From: JBJENW01 sp051880395
Lineage (GTDB): Bacteria > Bacillota > Clostridia > Lachnospirales > Lachnospiraceae
Direction: 5' to 3'
Assembly: GCA_051880395.1 (NCBI GenBank)
Contig: JBJENW010000220.1
Location: 1-54,103, forward strand
Length of the DNA stretch: 54,103 bases
Below the pieces are notes generated by a model. The model saw nothing but the letters and a program-made list of their open reading frames with translations, ran no database searches and was not told the origin of the DNA. The position numbers and the translations under genes were made by a program. This document shows positions 1-8,000 of the stretch, one piece after another (the first letter of the stretch is position 1; each line of letters starts with the position of its first letter).

Positions 1-31
1 AAGGAATCCCCAGGCTGAGATCTGTTTCGCC
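1..31. repeat. Outer edge of a long-palindrome element (partial copy)
   Basis: Read on the minus strand, these bases (GCGAAACAGATCTCAG, then GGGGATTCC) match the outer left-end flank of the giant palindromes at 31.3 and 32.1 kb. The segment GGCTGAGATCTGT also recurs exactly near 31684-31696, outside the right end of the 31.3-kb copy. The rest of this copy would lie to the left of the window. The assignment rests on a short stretch only. Confidence 0.5.
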
Positions 32-259
32 AAGCCACCCCCAAAGAGTGGTGGAATTGATAATGTTTCGGGTAGCCGATAAAGTAGTGGTTGTAACGCT
101 TACGCACATATAAAGCGTAATAGCAGAGAATGTAGTAAATTTGTCGGATTGCCTATAACAGAAAAAAATAGTAAACTAAAATTGAAACAAAAAACTACTA
201 GAGTGCAATTACAGAGAGAACCATTACATAGAACATCATTAAGATTCGAGGGATATGAG

Positions 260-778
260 ATGAAACATGAAATGAATGAAAAAAATGCAGCTTTAGAAAT
301 AAATCGATTGAATTCTGAGCGTGCAGAAGCGCTTTGGCAGGAAAAGAATGCTTTAGAAGAAGAAAAAAGAGAAATTGCAGAGCAAAAACGTGAGCTGGAG
401 CGTGAGCGATTAGATTTTGCAAGAAAACAGGAAATAGAACAGCAGCATCGTGATCAGGAAAAGAAGTTGTTTGAAATGAAGTGGAAAATACTGGAGTCTG
501 AGCTGCGTAAAGTAGCAGAAGAAAAAGAACAGATGGAGAACAAACGTGCATCGTTTGAACGGGAAGAAGAAGAATATCGCAGTCGCCAGAATCGTCAGTA
601 TGATCGTACTGTTGAGAATGTAGTATTCTTTAAAGGTGTGGACAACGAACTGGCACTGAAAAAGAGGTATCGCGATTTGATCAAGATTTTTCATCCAGAT
701 AATCTGGCCGGAGATACCAATACCATTCAAATGATCAATCAGGAATATGATCAGATGAAGCGTAGTTTATGTATATAA
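260..778 (+). CDS. Coiled-coil protein with a C-terminal J-domain-like segment
   Basis: This protein of about 172 aa is almost wholly charged coiled coil (Glu/Lys/Arg/Gln-rich) over its first 115 residues. It ends in a J-domain-like segment with the diagnostic HPD tripeptide (KIFHPDN) after the helix LKKRYRDLI and before a final helix. The HPD motif normally stimulates the ATPase of a DnaK-type Hsp70. There is no Gly/Phe region or zinc domain, so it is not DnaJ itself. I chose ATG 260, preceded by GAGGG, over an in-frame TTG at 149 that lacks a ribosome binding site and adds 37 residues. It stands alone and ends in its own terminator. Its client is unknown. Confidence 0.7.
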   Translation: MKHEMNEKNAALEINRLNSERAEALWQEKNALEEEKREIAEQKRELERERLDFARKQEIEQQHRDQEKKLFEMKWKILESELRKVAEEKEQMENKRASFEREEEEYRSRQNRQYDRTVENVVFFKGVDNELALKKRYRDLIKIFHPDNLAGDTNTIQMINQEYDQMKRSLCI

Positions 779-782
779 AAAG

Positions 783-820
783 AAAGCTGTGTGGCAAAAT
801 TTGTGTCACATGGCTTTTTT
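783..820 (+). terminator. Rho-independent terminator of the J-domain gene
   Basis: The arms AAAGCTGTGTGGC and GTCACATGGCTTT pair over 13 positions, allowing G-U pairs. A run of six T follows, starting five bases after the stop codon. Confidence 0.8.
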
Positions 821-838
821 ACATTTACCCTGGTTACT

Positions 839-937
839 GTTCACACGCTGTTTTCAATTCACAGCTCAGAAAGTCTGTCTGTGTGAAGCATCTGCTGACA
901 GACTTTCTGAACGCCCGGTTTTGGAAAACGAGTGAAC
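839..937. repeat. 99-nt nested palindrome upstream of prmA
   Basis: Three concentric stems share one centre. The innermost is a perfect 14-bp pair, TCAGAAAGTCTGTC (866-879) with GACAGACTTTCTGA (897-910), around a 17-nt loop. Next is GTTTTC (850-855) with GAAAAC (924-929). The outermost is GTTCAC (839-844) with GTGAAC (932-937). It lies between the terminator at 783-820 and the prmA promoter, so it is probably neither gene's leader. A small mobile repeat or a structured RNA would fit. The short open frame running through it has no ribosome binding site. Confidence 0.65.
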
Positions 938-982
938 AGCAACTTAATCCTGCGATTCATGTGAGGTTAAAATCGTTCACAG

Positions 983-1011
983 TTGCGCGATGAAAAAAAT
1001 TGTGTTACTAT
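983..1011 (+). promoter_or_regulatory. Predicted sigma-A promoter for prmA
   Basis: TTGCGC (983-988), a 17-nt spacer and TACTAT (1006-1011) lie about 58 nt before the prmA start codon. Confidence 0.5.
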
Positions 1012-1068
1012 GTTACAGATACAGGATGGCAACGGTTGTGTGATGCCGAAAGAGAAAGAGGTAGAAAG

Positions 1069-2028
1069 ATGAAATGGAATAAATTTACCATAAAAACGAC
1101 GACGGAAGCAGAAGACTTTTTGAGCGTTATGCTGGATGAAATTGGAATAGAAGGAATTGAAATCGAGGATAATGTTCCTTTGACAGAAGAAGATCAGTCT
1201 GCAATGTTTATCGATTTTCCACCGGAGCTGCCACCGGACGACGGAATCAGTTATGTCAGTTTTTATCTGGATGCAGCCGAAGATTATACAGAAAAACTAA
1301 AACAGGTGCGAATCGGGATTGAAGAACAGAGAAAATTTGTGGATGTAGGTGAGGGAACGATCACAACCAGTCAGACAGAAGATATCGACTGGATCAATAA
1401 CTGGAAACAGTTCTTTTCCTCTTTTACCATTGATGATATTTTGATCAAGCCGACATGGGAACCTTTGAAAGAAGAGGATCGTGATAAATTTTTGATCGAG
1501 ATCGATCCGGGAATTTCATTTGGAACCGGAAAGCATGAAACGACGCAGCTTTGTATCCGACAGCTGGACAAATATATGAAAAAAACAAAAAACCCGGAGG
1601 TGCTTGATGTTGGATGTGGAAGCGGTATTTTATCGATTGTTGCATTAAAACTTGGAGCCTCACATGTTGTGGGAACGGATTTGGATGAGAATTGTATGAC
1701 ATCTACACATGAAAATATGGAAGTAAATCATTTAGATGATTCTCTGGGTGAATTTTACGTCGGAAATCTGATCGATGACAAAAATCTTCAGGAGCAGGTC
1801 GGTACAGAACGATTTGACATCGTGGTAGCCAATATTTTGGCGGATGTTATCATTCCGATGGCACCGGTAATTCCGGCACGGTTGAAAAAGGGCGGTATTT
1901 TTATTACATCCGGTATTATTGATTTTAAAGAGGATGCGGTAAAGGAAGCAATCGAGGCAGCAGGAATGGAAATTTTAGAGATCAATCATCAGGGCGAATG
2001 GGTAAACATTACAGCCCGGAAAAATTAA
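1069..2028 (+). CDS. prmA: Ribosomal protein L11 methyltransferase
   Basis: PrmA uses S-adenosylmethionine to methylate ribosomal protein L11. At 319 aa it has the usual size, with an N-terminal L11-binding domain and a C-terminal Rossmann methyltransferase domain. The SAM-binding loop reads LDVGCGSGIL (about residue 180) and the catalytic-site motif is NILADVI. The frame is open further upstream to a TTG at 1000, but ATG 1069 follows AGAGG at good spacing and begins the typical MKWNKF sequence. The gene is 15 nt upstream of rsmE, so the two very likely share a transcript, as is common in Firmicutes. Confidence 0.93.
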   Translation: MKWNKFTIKTTTEAEDFLSVMLDEIGIEGIEIEDNVPLTEEDQSAMFIDFPPELPPDDGISYVSFYLDAAEDYTEKLKQVRIGIEEQRKFVDVGEGTITTSQTEDIDWINNWKQFFSSFTIDDILIKPTWEPLKEEDRDKFLIEIDPGISFGTGKHETTQLCIRQLDKYMKKTKNPEVLDVGCGSGILSIVALKLGASHVVGTDLDENCMTSTHENMEVNHLDDSLGEFYVGNLIDDKNLQEQVGTERFDIVVANILADVIIPMAPVIPARLKKGGIFITSGIIDFKEDAVKEAIEAAGMEILEINHQGEWVNITARKN

Positions 2029-2043
2029 TGCAGAGGGACGATC

Positions 2044-2826
2044 ATGCATCAATTTTTTGTAGAAAACGAACAAATATCAGAAAAAACGGTACAGATTACA
2101 GGAAAAGACGTAAATCATATTTGTAATGTCCTCCGGATGCAGGAAGGCGAACAGATTCGTGTCAGTGATCCACAAGGGATGGATTACTTTTGTCATATTA
2201 CACAATTGGGAAAAGAAAAAGTGGTAGCTGAAATCGACCGCGTGCAGGAAGAGGGAAGCGAATTGCCAGGACGAATTTATCTTTTTCAGGGGCTTCCGAA
2301 AAGTGATAAAATGGAATGGATCATTCAAAAGGCAGTAGAACTAGGTGTGTATGCAGTAATCCCGGTGACTATGAAAAATTCTGTCGTTCGGCTGGATGCA
2401 AAAAAAGCGCAGGCGAAACAGAAACGTTGGCAGGCAATCAGCGAGAGTGCAGCGAAACAGTCGAAAAGAAGCAGAATACCGGAAATTGGACCGGTGATGA
2501 CGTTTTCCCAGGCGCTCGCATTTGCAAAAGAACAATGTGAAATCTGTCTGATTCCATACGAAAATGAGCGTGGGATGCGGGCAACGGAGGAAGCTTTACA
2601 GAAAGCGTGCAAAAAGAAATCCGTCGCTGTTTTTATTGGTCCGGAGGGAGGATTTGACCCGAAGGAAATTGCAATGGCACAAGATACAGCAAATTTAATC
2701 TCGCTTGGGCGGCGGATTTTGCGCACGGAGACAGCAGGGCTTACGATGCTGTCACTTTTGATGGTCCGAATGGAATTAGAACAAGAACAAGAACGAGGAG
2801 GAAACAATGGAAGCATATCTGGATAA
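2044..2826 (+). CDS. rsmE: 16S rRNA m3U1498 methyltransferase
   Basis: RsmE is a SPOUT-class enzyme that methylates N3 of U1498 in the ribosomal decoding centre. The N-terminal PUA-like region is followed by the knotted SAM-binding domain with FIGPEGGFDPKE and SLGRRILRTETAGL, the hallmark C-terminal motifs. The protein has 260 aa. Its last residues (Glu/Gln/Gly/Asn-rich) run past the usual end and overlap the next gene by 20 nt, which suggests translational coupling. It is preceded by AGAGGG eight bases before the ATG. Confidence 0.93.
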   Translation: MHQFFVENEQISEKTVQITGKDVNHICNVLRMQEGEQIRVSDPQGMDYFCHITQLGKEKVVAEIDRVQEEGSELPGRIYLFQGLPKSDKMEWIIQKAVELGVYAVIPVTMKNSVVRLDAKKAQAKQKRWQAISESAAKQSKRSRIPEIGPVMTFSQALAFAKEQCEICLIPYENERGMRATEEALQKACKKKSVAVFIGPEGGFDPKEIAMAQDTANLISLGRRILRTETAGLTMLSLLMVRMELEQEQERGGNNGSISG

Positions 2827-3961
2827 TTCCGCGACAACAAGATGTTCGCAGACGGTCGTTGAATTAATGACAAAATTACTGCTTACGGATTATGGAAATC
2901 CTTCCGCACTGCATACAAAGGGCAGTGATGCAGAAACATATATAAAGCACGCACGCGAGCAGATTGCAAAAACGATGAAAGTATCTGAAAAAGAAATTTT
3001 GTTTACGTCGGGTGGGACGGAATCCAATAATCTCGCATTGATCGGGACAGCATTTGCGAATCAAAGACGTGGAAAACATATTATCACGACAGCCATCGAG
3101 CATGCTTCTATCAATGCACCACTGCAGTTTTTGGAAGAAAACGGATATGACGTGACTTATCTGCCGGTCGATCATACAGGCGAAATTTTTTTGCAAAGTC
3201 TGGCAGATGCGATTCGGGAAGATACCATACTGGTATCTTTGATGTATGTGAATAATGAGATCGGTGCAGTAGAACCAATCGCAGAGGCAGGGGCATTGAT
3301 CAAAGAAAAAAATCCGAATATTGTTTTTCATGTAGATGCGATTCAGGCATACGGAAAATTTAGAATATACCCGAAAAAATGCGGAATTGATCTGCTTTCT
3401 GTGAGTGGACATAAAATTCATGGACCAAAGGGAAGTGGATTTTTATATATCAAAGAAAAAACAAAGATCAAACCGATCATTTTTGGCGGCGGTCAGCAGA
3501 AAAATATGCGTTCCGGAACGGAAAATGTACCGGCATATGCAGGATTAGGGCAGGCGGCTGAAGAAATTTATACGGATTTCGAACAAAAACAAGAAAAACT
3601 ATATGCATTAAAAGAGCAATTTATCCGGGAAGTCACACAGATTGAAGGAATCACGATCAATGGAAAAACAGGACGGGATAGTGCACCACATATTGTCAGT
3701 GTCAGTGTAGACGGTGTGCGTGCGGAAGTGCTTCTTCATGCGTTAGAAGACCGTGGTGTGTTTGTATCTGCGGGTTCTGCCTGTTCTTCGAATAAACCGG
3801 CGATCAGTTCGACGCTGAAAAGTATCGAGGTCGCACCGAAACTTTTGGATTCGACGATTCGTTTCAGTTTTAGTATGTATACGACGCCGGAGGAAATCTT
3901 GTATGCAGTAGAACAGATGAAAGCATTGATTCCGATGCTTCGCAAATATACCAGACATTAA
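2807..3961 (+). CDS. Cysteine desulfurase (NifS/IscS family), probable ThiI partner
   Basis: This PLP enzyme of 384 aa removes sulfur from cysteine as an enzyme-bound persulfide. The start MEAYLDNSATT, the PLP-site stretch SGHKIHGPKGSG (Lys near 203) and the active-site loop SAGSACSSN (Cys near 326) are all present. It starts inside the end of rsmE behind GAGGAGG and is directly followed by thiI. In Bacillus subtilis a dedicated desulfurase (NifZ) encoded beside thiI feeds sulfur to ThiI for 4-thiouridine. The same job is inferred here. No iron-sulfur scaffold gene is nearby. Confidence 0.9.
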   Translation: MEAYLDNSATTRCSQTVVELMTKLLLTDYGNPSALHTKGSDAETYIKHAREQIAKTMKVSEKEILFTSGGTESNNLALIGTAFANQRRGKHIITTAIEHASINAPLQFLEENGYDVTYLPVDHTGEIFLQSLADAIREDTILVSLMYVNNEIGAVEPIAEAGALIKEKNPNIVFHVDAIQAYGKFRIYPKKCGIDLLSVSGHKIHGPKGSGFLYIKEKTKIKPIIFGGGQQKNMRSGTENVPAYAGLGQAAEEIYTDFEQKQEKLYALKEQFIREVTQIEGITINGKTGRDSAPHIVSVSVDGVRAEVLLHALEDRGVFVSAGSACSSNKPAISSTLKSIEVAPKLLDSTIRFSFSMYTTPEEILYAVEQMKALIPMLRKYTRH

Positions 3962-3973
3962 ATGGAGGAAATT

Positions 3974-5155
3974 ATGTATCAGGCATTTTTGATTAAATAT
4001 GCAGAAATTGCAATTAAGGGAAAAAACCGGTACCTGTTTGAAGAGGCACTGGTGCATCAGATTGAAACAGCATTGCGGGATGTGGAAGGAAATTTTCGCG
4101 TCTGGAGAGAACAGGGACGTATTTATGTGGCAGCGGATGGCGCATTTGACTATGAGGATGCAGTCGAACAATTAAAACATGTGTTCGGAATTGTCTACAT
4201 TTGTCCGGTTATTTTGACAGAGGACGAAGGATTTGATAAGCTGGCAGAGAAAGTTATTGCGCATATCGATGCAGTATATAAAGAAAAAAATTTCAGTTTT
4301 AAAGTGAATGCGCGTCGTGCACGCAAAAACTATCCATTAAATTCAATGGAAATCAATATGGCTTTGGGAGAAAAGATTCTGGAAGCATTCCCGACGCTGC
4401 ACGTGGATGTGCACAAACCGGATGTGATGATCTACATTGAAGTGCGTAATGAGATCAACATTTATTCCGAAGAAATTCCGGGACCGGGCGGTATGCCGGT
4501 TGGGACGAACGGAAGAGCAATGCTTTTACTTTCCGGGGGAATTGACAGTCCGGTGGCAGGTTATATGATTGCAAAACGTGGTGTTGCAATTGACGCGACG
4601 TATTTCCATGCACCGCCGTATACGAGTGAGCGTGCAAAACAGAAAGTCGTGGATTTGGCGAAGATCATTTCGAAATATACAGGTCCAATCCGTTTGCATG
4701 TTGTGAATTTTACGGATATTCAGCTCTACATTTATGAAAAATGTCCGCACGACGAATTGACGATTATTATGCGTCGGTATATGATGCGTATTGCAGAACA
4801 TTTTGCAAAACAAAACGACGGATTAGGATTGATCACAGGGGAGAGCATCGGGCAGGTGGCTAGTCAGACGATGCAGTCTTTGGCAGCGACAAATGATGTC
4901 TGCACGCTACCGGTTTATCGTCCGTTGATCGGATTTGACAAACAGGAGATCATTAGCGTGGCAGAAAAGATTGATACGTATGAAACTTCCATTCTGCCGT
5001 TTGAAGATTGTTGTACGATTTTTGTGGCAAAGCATCCGGTTACAAAACCGAATATCAATGCAATCCGTCGCTCGGAATTGAAACTACAGGAAAAAATTGA
5101 AGAATTGTATCAGACGGCGATTGATACGACAGAAGTGATTTTGATCGAACCGTAA
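3974..5155 (+). CDS. thiI: tRNA 4-thiouridine synthase ThiI
   Basis: ThiI adenylates U8 of tRNA and replaces its oxygen with sulfur to give 4-thiouridine; it can also contribute to thiamine thiazole synthesis. The protein has a ferredoxin-like/THUMP N-terminal half and a PP-loop ATPase motif LLSGGIDSPVAGY near residues 183-195, followed by a Cys-containing stretch ILPFEDCCTIF. It has 393 aa and lacks the C-terminal rhodanese domain of the enterobacterial enzyme, as is usual in Firmicutes. ATG 3974, behind GGAGG, is preferred over ATG 3962, which abuts the previous stop codon and lies upstream of that Shine-Dalgarno site. Confidence 0.93.
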   Translation: MYQAFLIKYAEIAIKGKNRYLFEEALVHQIETALRDVEGNFRVWREQGRIYVAADGAFDYEDAVEQLKHVFGIVYICPVILTEDEGFDKLAEKVIAHIDAVYKEKNFSFKVNARRARKNYPLNSMEINMALGEKILEAFPTLHVDVHKPDVMIYIEVRNEINIYSEEIPGPGGMPVGTNGRAMLLLSGGIDSPVAGYMIAKRGVAIDATYFHAPPYTSERAKQKVVDLAKIISKYTGPIRLHVVNFTDIQLYIYEKCPHDELTIIMRRYMMRIAEHFAKQNDGLGLITGESIGQVASQTMQSLAATNDVCTLPVYRPLIGFDKQEIISVAEKIDTYETSILPFEDCCTIFVAKHPVTKPNINAIRRSELKLQEKIEELYQTAIDTTEVILIEP

Positions 5156-5158
5156 AAG

Positions 5159-5195
5159 AAAAAACGTTATAGGAAATGAATTGTTTCCTATAACG
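5159..5195 (-). terminator. Minus-strand terminator, second of two after the HPr-like gene
   Basis: A perfect 12-bp stem, CGTTATAGGAAA (5165-5176) with TTTCCTATAACG (5184-5195), has a 7-nt loop. Six A on the left read as T6 on the minus strand. It lies between convergent thiI and the HPr-like gene and also blocks transcripts between them. Confidence 0.8.
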
Positions 5196-5224
5196 AAAAA
5201 AGGGATACGCGTTTGCGACATCCC
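5196..5224 (-). terminator. Minus-strand terminator, first of two after the HPr-like gene
   Basis: GGGAT (5202-5206) pairs with ATCCC (5220-5224), and on the minus strand T6 follows. The stem is shorter than its neighbour, so the two may act as a tandem pair. Confidence 0.55.
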
Positions 5225-5244
5225 CCCCAAACCATTACAAGTAA

Positions 5245-5481
5245 TTAAACGAGGTATGGTTTCAAAACTTCCATGATCTCTTTGGCTTCTGCCTCAGAAT
5301 CAGTGTGAATGGCAAGATCAATCGGTTTTGATAAGTCAAGACTGAAAATACCCATAATGGATTTTGCGTCGATGACATATCTACCAGAGATCAGATCGAA
5401 GTCAAATTCGAACTGTGTAATCGCATTAACGAATGCTTTTACCTTGTCAATAGAGTTTAAAGAAATCTGAACTGTTTTCAT
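5245..5481 (-). CDS. HPr-fold protein without the phosphorylatable histidine
   Basis: This protein of 78 aa aligns with the phosphocarrier HPr. The regulatory-serine region is clear (DAKSIMGIFSLDL, compare LKSIMGVMSLGI in Bacillus HPr). The segment that should hold the active-site His15 motif (HARPA) instead reads LNSIDKVKAFV, with no histidine. It therefore cannot carry phosphate from Enzyme I to sugar permeases in the normal way. Bacillus Crh is a known precedent for an HPr relative that keeps Ser46 but lacks His15 and acts in catabolite control. AAGGAGG precedes the start, and the gene is monocistronic between its own promoter and tandem terminators. Confidence 0.85.
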   Translation of the reverse strand: MKTVQISLNSIDKVKAFVNAITQFEFDFDLISGRYVIDAKSIMGIFSLDLSKPIDLAIHTDSEAEAKEIMEVLKPYLV

Positions 5482-5520
5482 AGTAAAACCTCCTTGATAG
5501 TAAAATACTTGTTCTCTTTA

Positions 5521-5549
5521 ATAGTAACGTTTTTATAAAGAAAAGTCAA
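5521..5549 (-). promoter_or_regulatory. Predicted sigma-A promoter of the HPr-like gene
   Basis: On the minus strand TTGACT (5549-5544) and TACTAT (5526-5521) are separated by 17 nt, about 40 nt before the start codon. Confidence 0.65.
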
Positions 5550-5570
5550 TAAAAAGTGAAGGGAAAATCA

Positions 5571-6884
5571 ATGAAAAAAGCAGCATTACATAATTTGGGT
5601 TGTAAAGTAAATGCGTACGAAACGGAAGCGATGCAACAGATCCTGGAAAACGGTGGTTACGAGATTGTTCCGTTTCAGGAAAAAGCGGATGTTTACGTGA
5701 TCAATACGTGTTCTGTGACAAATGTGGCGGATCGAAAATCACGCCAGATGATCCATCAGGCGCGTAAGAGAAATCCACGGGCAATTGTCGTTGCAGCGGG
5801 ATGTTATGTACAGACCGCCGAAGAAAAAATAAAGGATGAAGGAGCGGTAGATATCGTTCTCGGAAATAATCAAAAACACGAATTGCTCGATCGGATCGAC
5901 GCATTTGAGCGGACACATCAAAGAGAAGACCACATCGGAAAAATAAATTATCTTCAACCGTATGAAGAATTAAAATTAGAAAAAACAGCAGAGCATACAA
6001 GAGCATTCATTAAGGTACAGGACGGATGCAACCAATTTTGTACGTATTGCATCATACCGTATGCAAGAGGAAGAGTACGAAGTAGAAAAAAAGCGGATGT
6101 TGTGCAGGAGATTCGGAATTTGGCAAAAACTGGTTATAAAGAAGTTGTTCTGACAGGAATCCATCTAAGCTCCTATGGGGTAGATCAGCCGCAGGAGGGG
6201 AATCTGCTTTCCTTGATTCAGAGTGTGCATGAGATTGAAGGAATTGAGCGAATCCGTCTTGGTTCCTTAGAACCACGGATCGTGACGGAAGAGTTTGCGC
6301 GCCAGCTGGCAGATATGCCCAAAATCTGCCCGCATTTTCATCTTTCCCTGCAAAGTGGATGCAATGAGACACTAAAACGCATGAACAGACAGTACGACAC
6401 GAAAGAATATGAAAAAGGCTGCGAGGTGCTTCGCAAATATTTTTCACATCCTGCGATTACAACAGATGTCATTGTAGGATTCCCAGGAGAAACAGAGGAA
6501 GAATTTGCAGTTACCAAGGCGTTTTTACAGAGAATCCATTTTTACGAAATGCATATTTTTAAATATTCCATCCGGAAAGGAACGAAAGCGGCAGTTATGC
6601 CAAATCAAGTTCCGGAACCAGTAAAAACAGCAAGAAGTGCCGTACTTCTGGAAGAAGAAAAGAGAATGTCAGAAGAATTTCGTTCGTTTTATATCGGAAA
6701 AGAAGTGGAAGTGCTATTGGAGGAACATGTGGAGATGGATGGAAGTTTCTATGAAACCGGATTTACAAAAGAATATGTAAAGGTGGCACGAAAAGTAACA
6801 AGTGTAGAAACATCCTGCGCAAATCGGCTTGTAACAGGAAAAATCATAGGAAAAATCACAGATACGTTATTGTTGATGGAATAA
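5571..6884 (+). CDS. mtaB: tRNA (t6A37) methylthiotransferase MtaB
   Basis: MtaB adds a methylthio group to t6A at position 37 of ANN-decoding tRNAs, giving ms2t6A. The N-terminal UPF0004 domain starts ALHNLGCKVNAYETEAM, with further cysteines in NTCSVTN and AAGCYV for the auxiliary cluster. The radical SAM signature is CNQFCTYC near residues 153-160, and a TRAM-like region closes the protein. The length is 437 aa from ATG 5571, which follows AAGGG; a GTG at 5556 lies upstream of that site. LGCKVN, rather than the LGCxKN style of RimO or MiaB, supports MtaB. Confidence 0.9.
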   Translation: MKKAALHNLGCKVNAYETEAMQQILENGGYEIVPFQEKADVYVINTCSVTNVADRKSRQMIHQARKRNPRAIVVAAGCYVQTAEEKIKDEGAVDIVLGNNQKHELLDRIDAFERTHQREDHIGKINYLQPYEELKLEKTAEHTRAFIKVQDGCNQFCTYCIIPYARGRVRSRKKADVVQEIRNLAKTGYKEVVLTGIHLSSYGVDQPQEGNLLSLIQSVHEIEGIERIRLGSLEPRIVTEEFARQLADMPKICPHFHLSLQSGCNETLKRMNRQYDTKEYEKGCEVLRKYFSHPAITTDVIVGFPGETEEEFAVTKAFLQRIHFYEMHIFKYSIRKGTKAAVMPNQVPEPVKTARSAVLLEEEKRMSEEFRSFYIGKEVEVLLEEHVEMDGSFYETGFTKEYVKVARKVTSVETSCANRLVTGKIIGKITDTLLLME

Positions 6885-6888
6885 GAGT

Positions 6889-6917
6889 TGAAATTTTTGG
6901 GAAGATAGGGTAAAATA
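6889..6917 (+). promoter_or_regulatory. Predicted sigma-A promoter of the ireB operon
   Basis: TTGAAA (6889-6894), a 17-nt spacer and TAAAAT (6912-6917) lie just after the mtaB stop codon. A small palindrome TTGC-(T5)-GCAA follows in the leader. Confidence 0.6.
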
Positions 6918-6993
6918 AGAAAAGAAATTGCTTTTTGCAAATAGAAAAACGATTGGTTTTTAAAAACAGAAGAGCAGAATGAGGGCGTGAAAA

Positions 6994-7251
6994 ATGCAGG
7001 AAAATAAGAATAACACACAATATTTTAAAGTAGAAAAAGAACCGGAGATCAGTGTACGTGATGTATTGAAAGTGGTATATAATGCATTGTCAGAGAAAGG
7101 ATATAATCCGGTCAATCAGATTGTTGGGTATATTATGTCAGGGGATCCGACTTATATCACAAGTCATAATAATGCCAGAAGTCTGATCATGAAAGTAGAG
7201 CGAGATGAGCTCGTAGAAGAGATTTTGAAAGAGTATATTAAGACCCTTTAA
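6994..7251 (+). CDS. ireB: IreB family regulatory phosphoprotein (UPF0297)
   Basis: This 85-aa protein has the family's conserved core: VYNALSEKGYNPVNQIVGYI, then SGDPTYITSHNNAR. In Enterococcus faecalis IreB is a substrate of the IreK serine/threonine kinase and affects cephalosporin resistance; threonines near the N-terminus are the phosphosites there, and one (NNTQYF) is present here. It leads the very conserved ireB-ruvX-DUF1292 gene string of Firmicutes, 19 nt before ruvX. Confidence 0.92.
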   Translation: MQENKNNTQYFKVEKEPEISVRDVLKVVYNALSEKGYNPVNQIVGYIMSGDPTYITSHNNARSLIMKVERDELVEEILKEYIKTL

Positions 7252-7270
7252 TATACGGACGGAGGAAAGT

Positions 7271-7705
7271 ATGCGTATTTTAGGTCTTGATTTTGGGTCA
7301 AAAACAGTAGGCGTCGCAGTGAGCGATGCCTTGCTTTTGACGGCACAGGGTGTAGAAATCATTCGGCGGGACAAACCGGGAAAATTAAGAAAAACGCTTG
7401 CACGGATCGAGGAACTGATTCTGCAGTATGATGTAGAGAAAATCGTGCTCGGTTATCCTAAAAATATGAATAACACCGAGGGTGAACGCTGTGAGAAAAC
7501 AAAGGAATTCCAGGAAATGTTAGAAAGAAGAACAGAGCTTCCGATAATTTTATGGGATGAGCGTCTGACAACCGTTGCGGCGGATCGTGCCATGATCGAA
7601 GGCGATATTCGCAGAGAAGATCGCAAGCAATATGTGGATAAGCTGGCAGCAGTTTTTATTTTACAAGGATATCTGGATTCTCTTGCAGTGCAGAAAACAG
7701 AATAA
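7271..7705 (+). CDS. ruvX: RuvX/YqgF family nuclease
   Basis: This 144-aa RNase H-fold protein begins MRILGLDFGSKTVGVAVSD, which holds the first catalytic Asp, and continues with GYPKNMNNTEG and WDERLTT. In E. coli YqgF acts in 16S rRNA 5'-end maturation; the older name is putative Holliday junction resolvase. GGAGG precedes the start codon. It sits between ireB and the DUF1292 gene, the standard Firmicutes order. Confidence 0.92.
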   Translation: MRILGLDFGSKTVGVAVSDALLLTAQGVEIIRRDKPGKLRKTLARIEELILQYDVEKIVLGYPKNMNNTEGERCEKTKEFQEMLERRTELPIILWDERLTTVAADRAMIEGDIRREDRKQYVDKLAAVFILQGYLDSLAVQKTE

Positions 7706-7739
7706 TAGAGAGAAACACAGACAGGGAGTTAGCAAAATA

Positions 7740-8000
7740 ATGGAGAAAGTAAAATTTGAAGATCCACAGACTGGAGATGTTGTGGAATTTTATGTATTGG
7801 AGCAGACTTCGATCAATGGAGCAGAATATCTTCTGGTAACAGAAAAAGAAGAAGGTGACTGTGAGGCATATATCCTGCGGGCACTTCTGGCGGATACACA
7901 AGAGGAGGTATCCTATGTTATGGTGGAAGATGATGCAGAACTGGAAGCAGTTTCCGGTATTTTTGAAGAGATGTTAGAAGATGTAGATTTTGAAAAATAA
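7740..8000 (+). CDS. DUF1292 family protein
   Basis: This 86-aa, strongly acidic protein (VKFEDPQTGDVVEFYVLEQ...) belongs to the DUF1292 (YrzB) family, which follows ruvX across Firmicutes. Its function is unknown. An in-frame upstream extension into ruvX exists, but ATG 7740 gives the family's usual start (MEKVKFEDP). The Shine-Dalgarno site AGGGAG is about 12 nt upstream, a little far. In many relatives a fur gene comes next; here a non-coding leader and rnj follow. Confidence 0.85.
   Translation: MEKVKFEDPQTGDVVEFYVLEQTSINGAEYLLVTEKEEGDCEAYILRALLADTQEEVSYVMVEDDAELEAVSGIFEEMLEDVDFEK

Noticed and set aside
769..993. 74-codon open frame between the J-domain gene and prmA
   Set aside because: It runs through the terminator and the nested hairpin, has Cys/aromatic-rich random composition and no Shine-Dalgarno.
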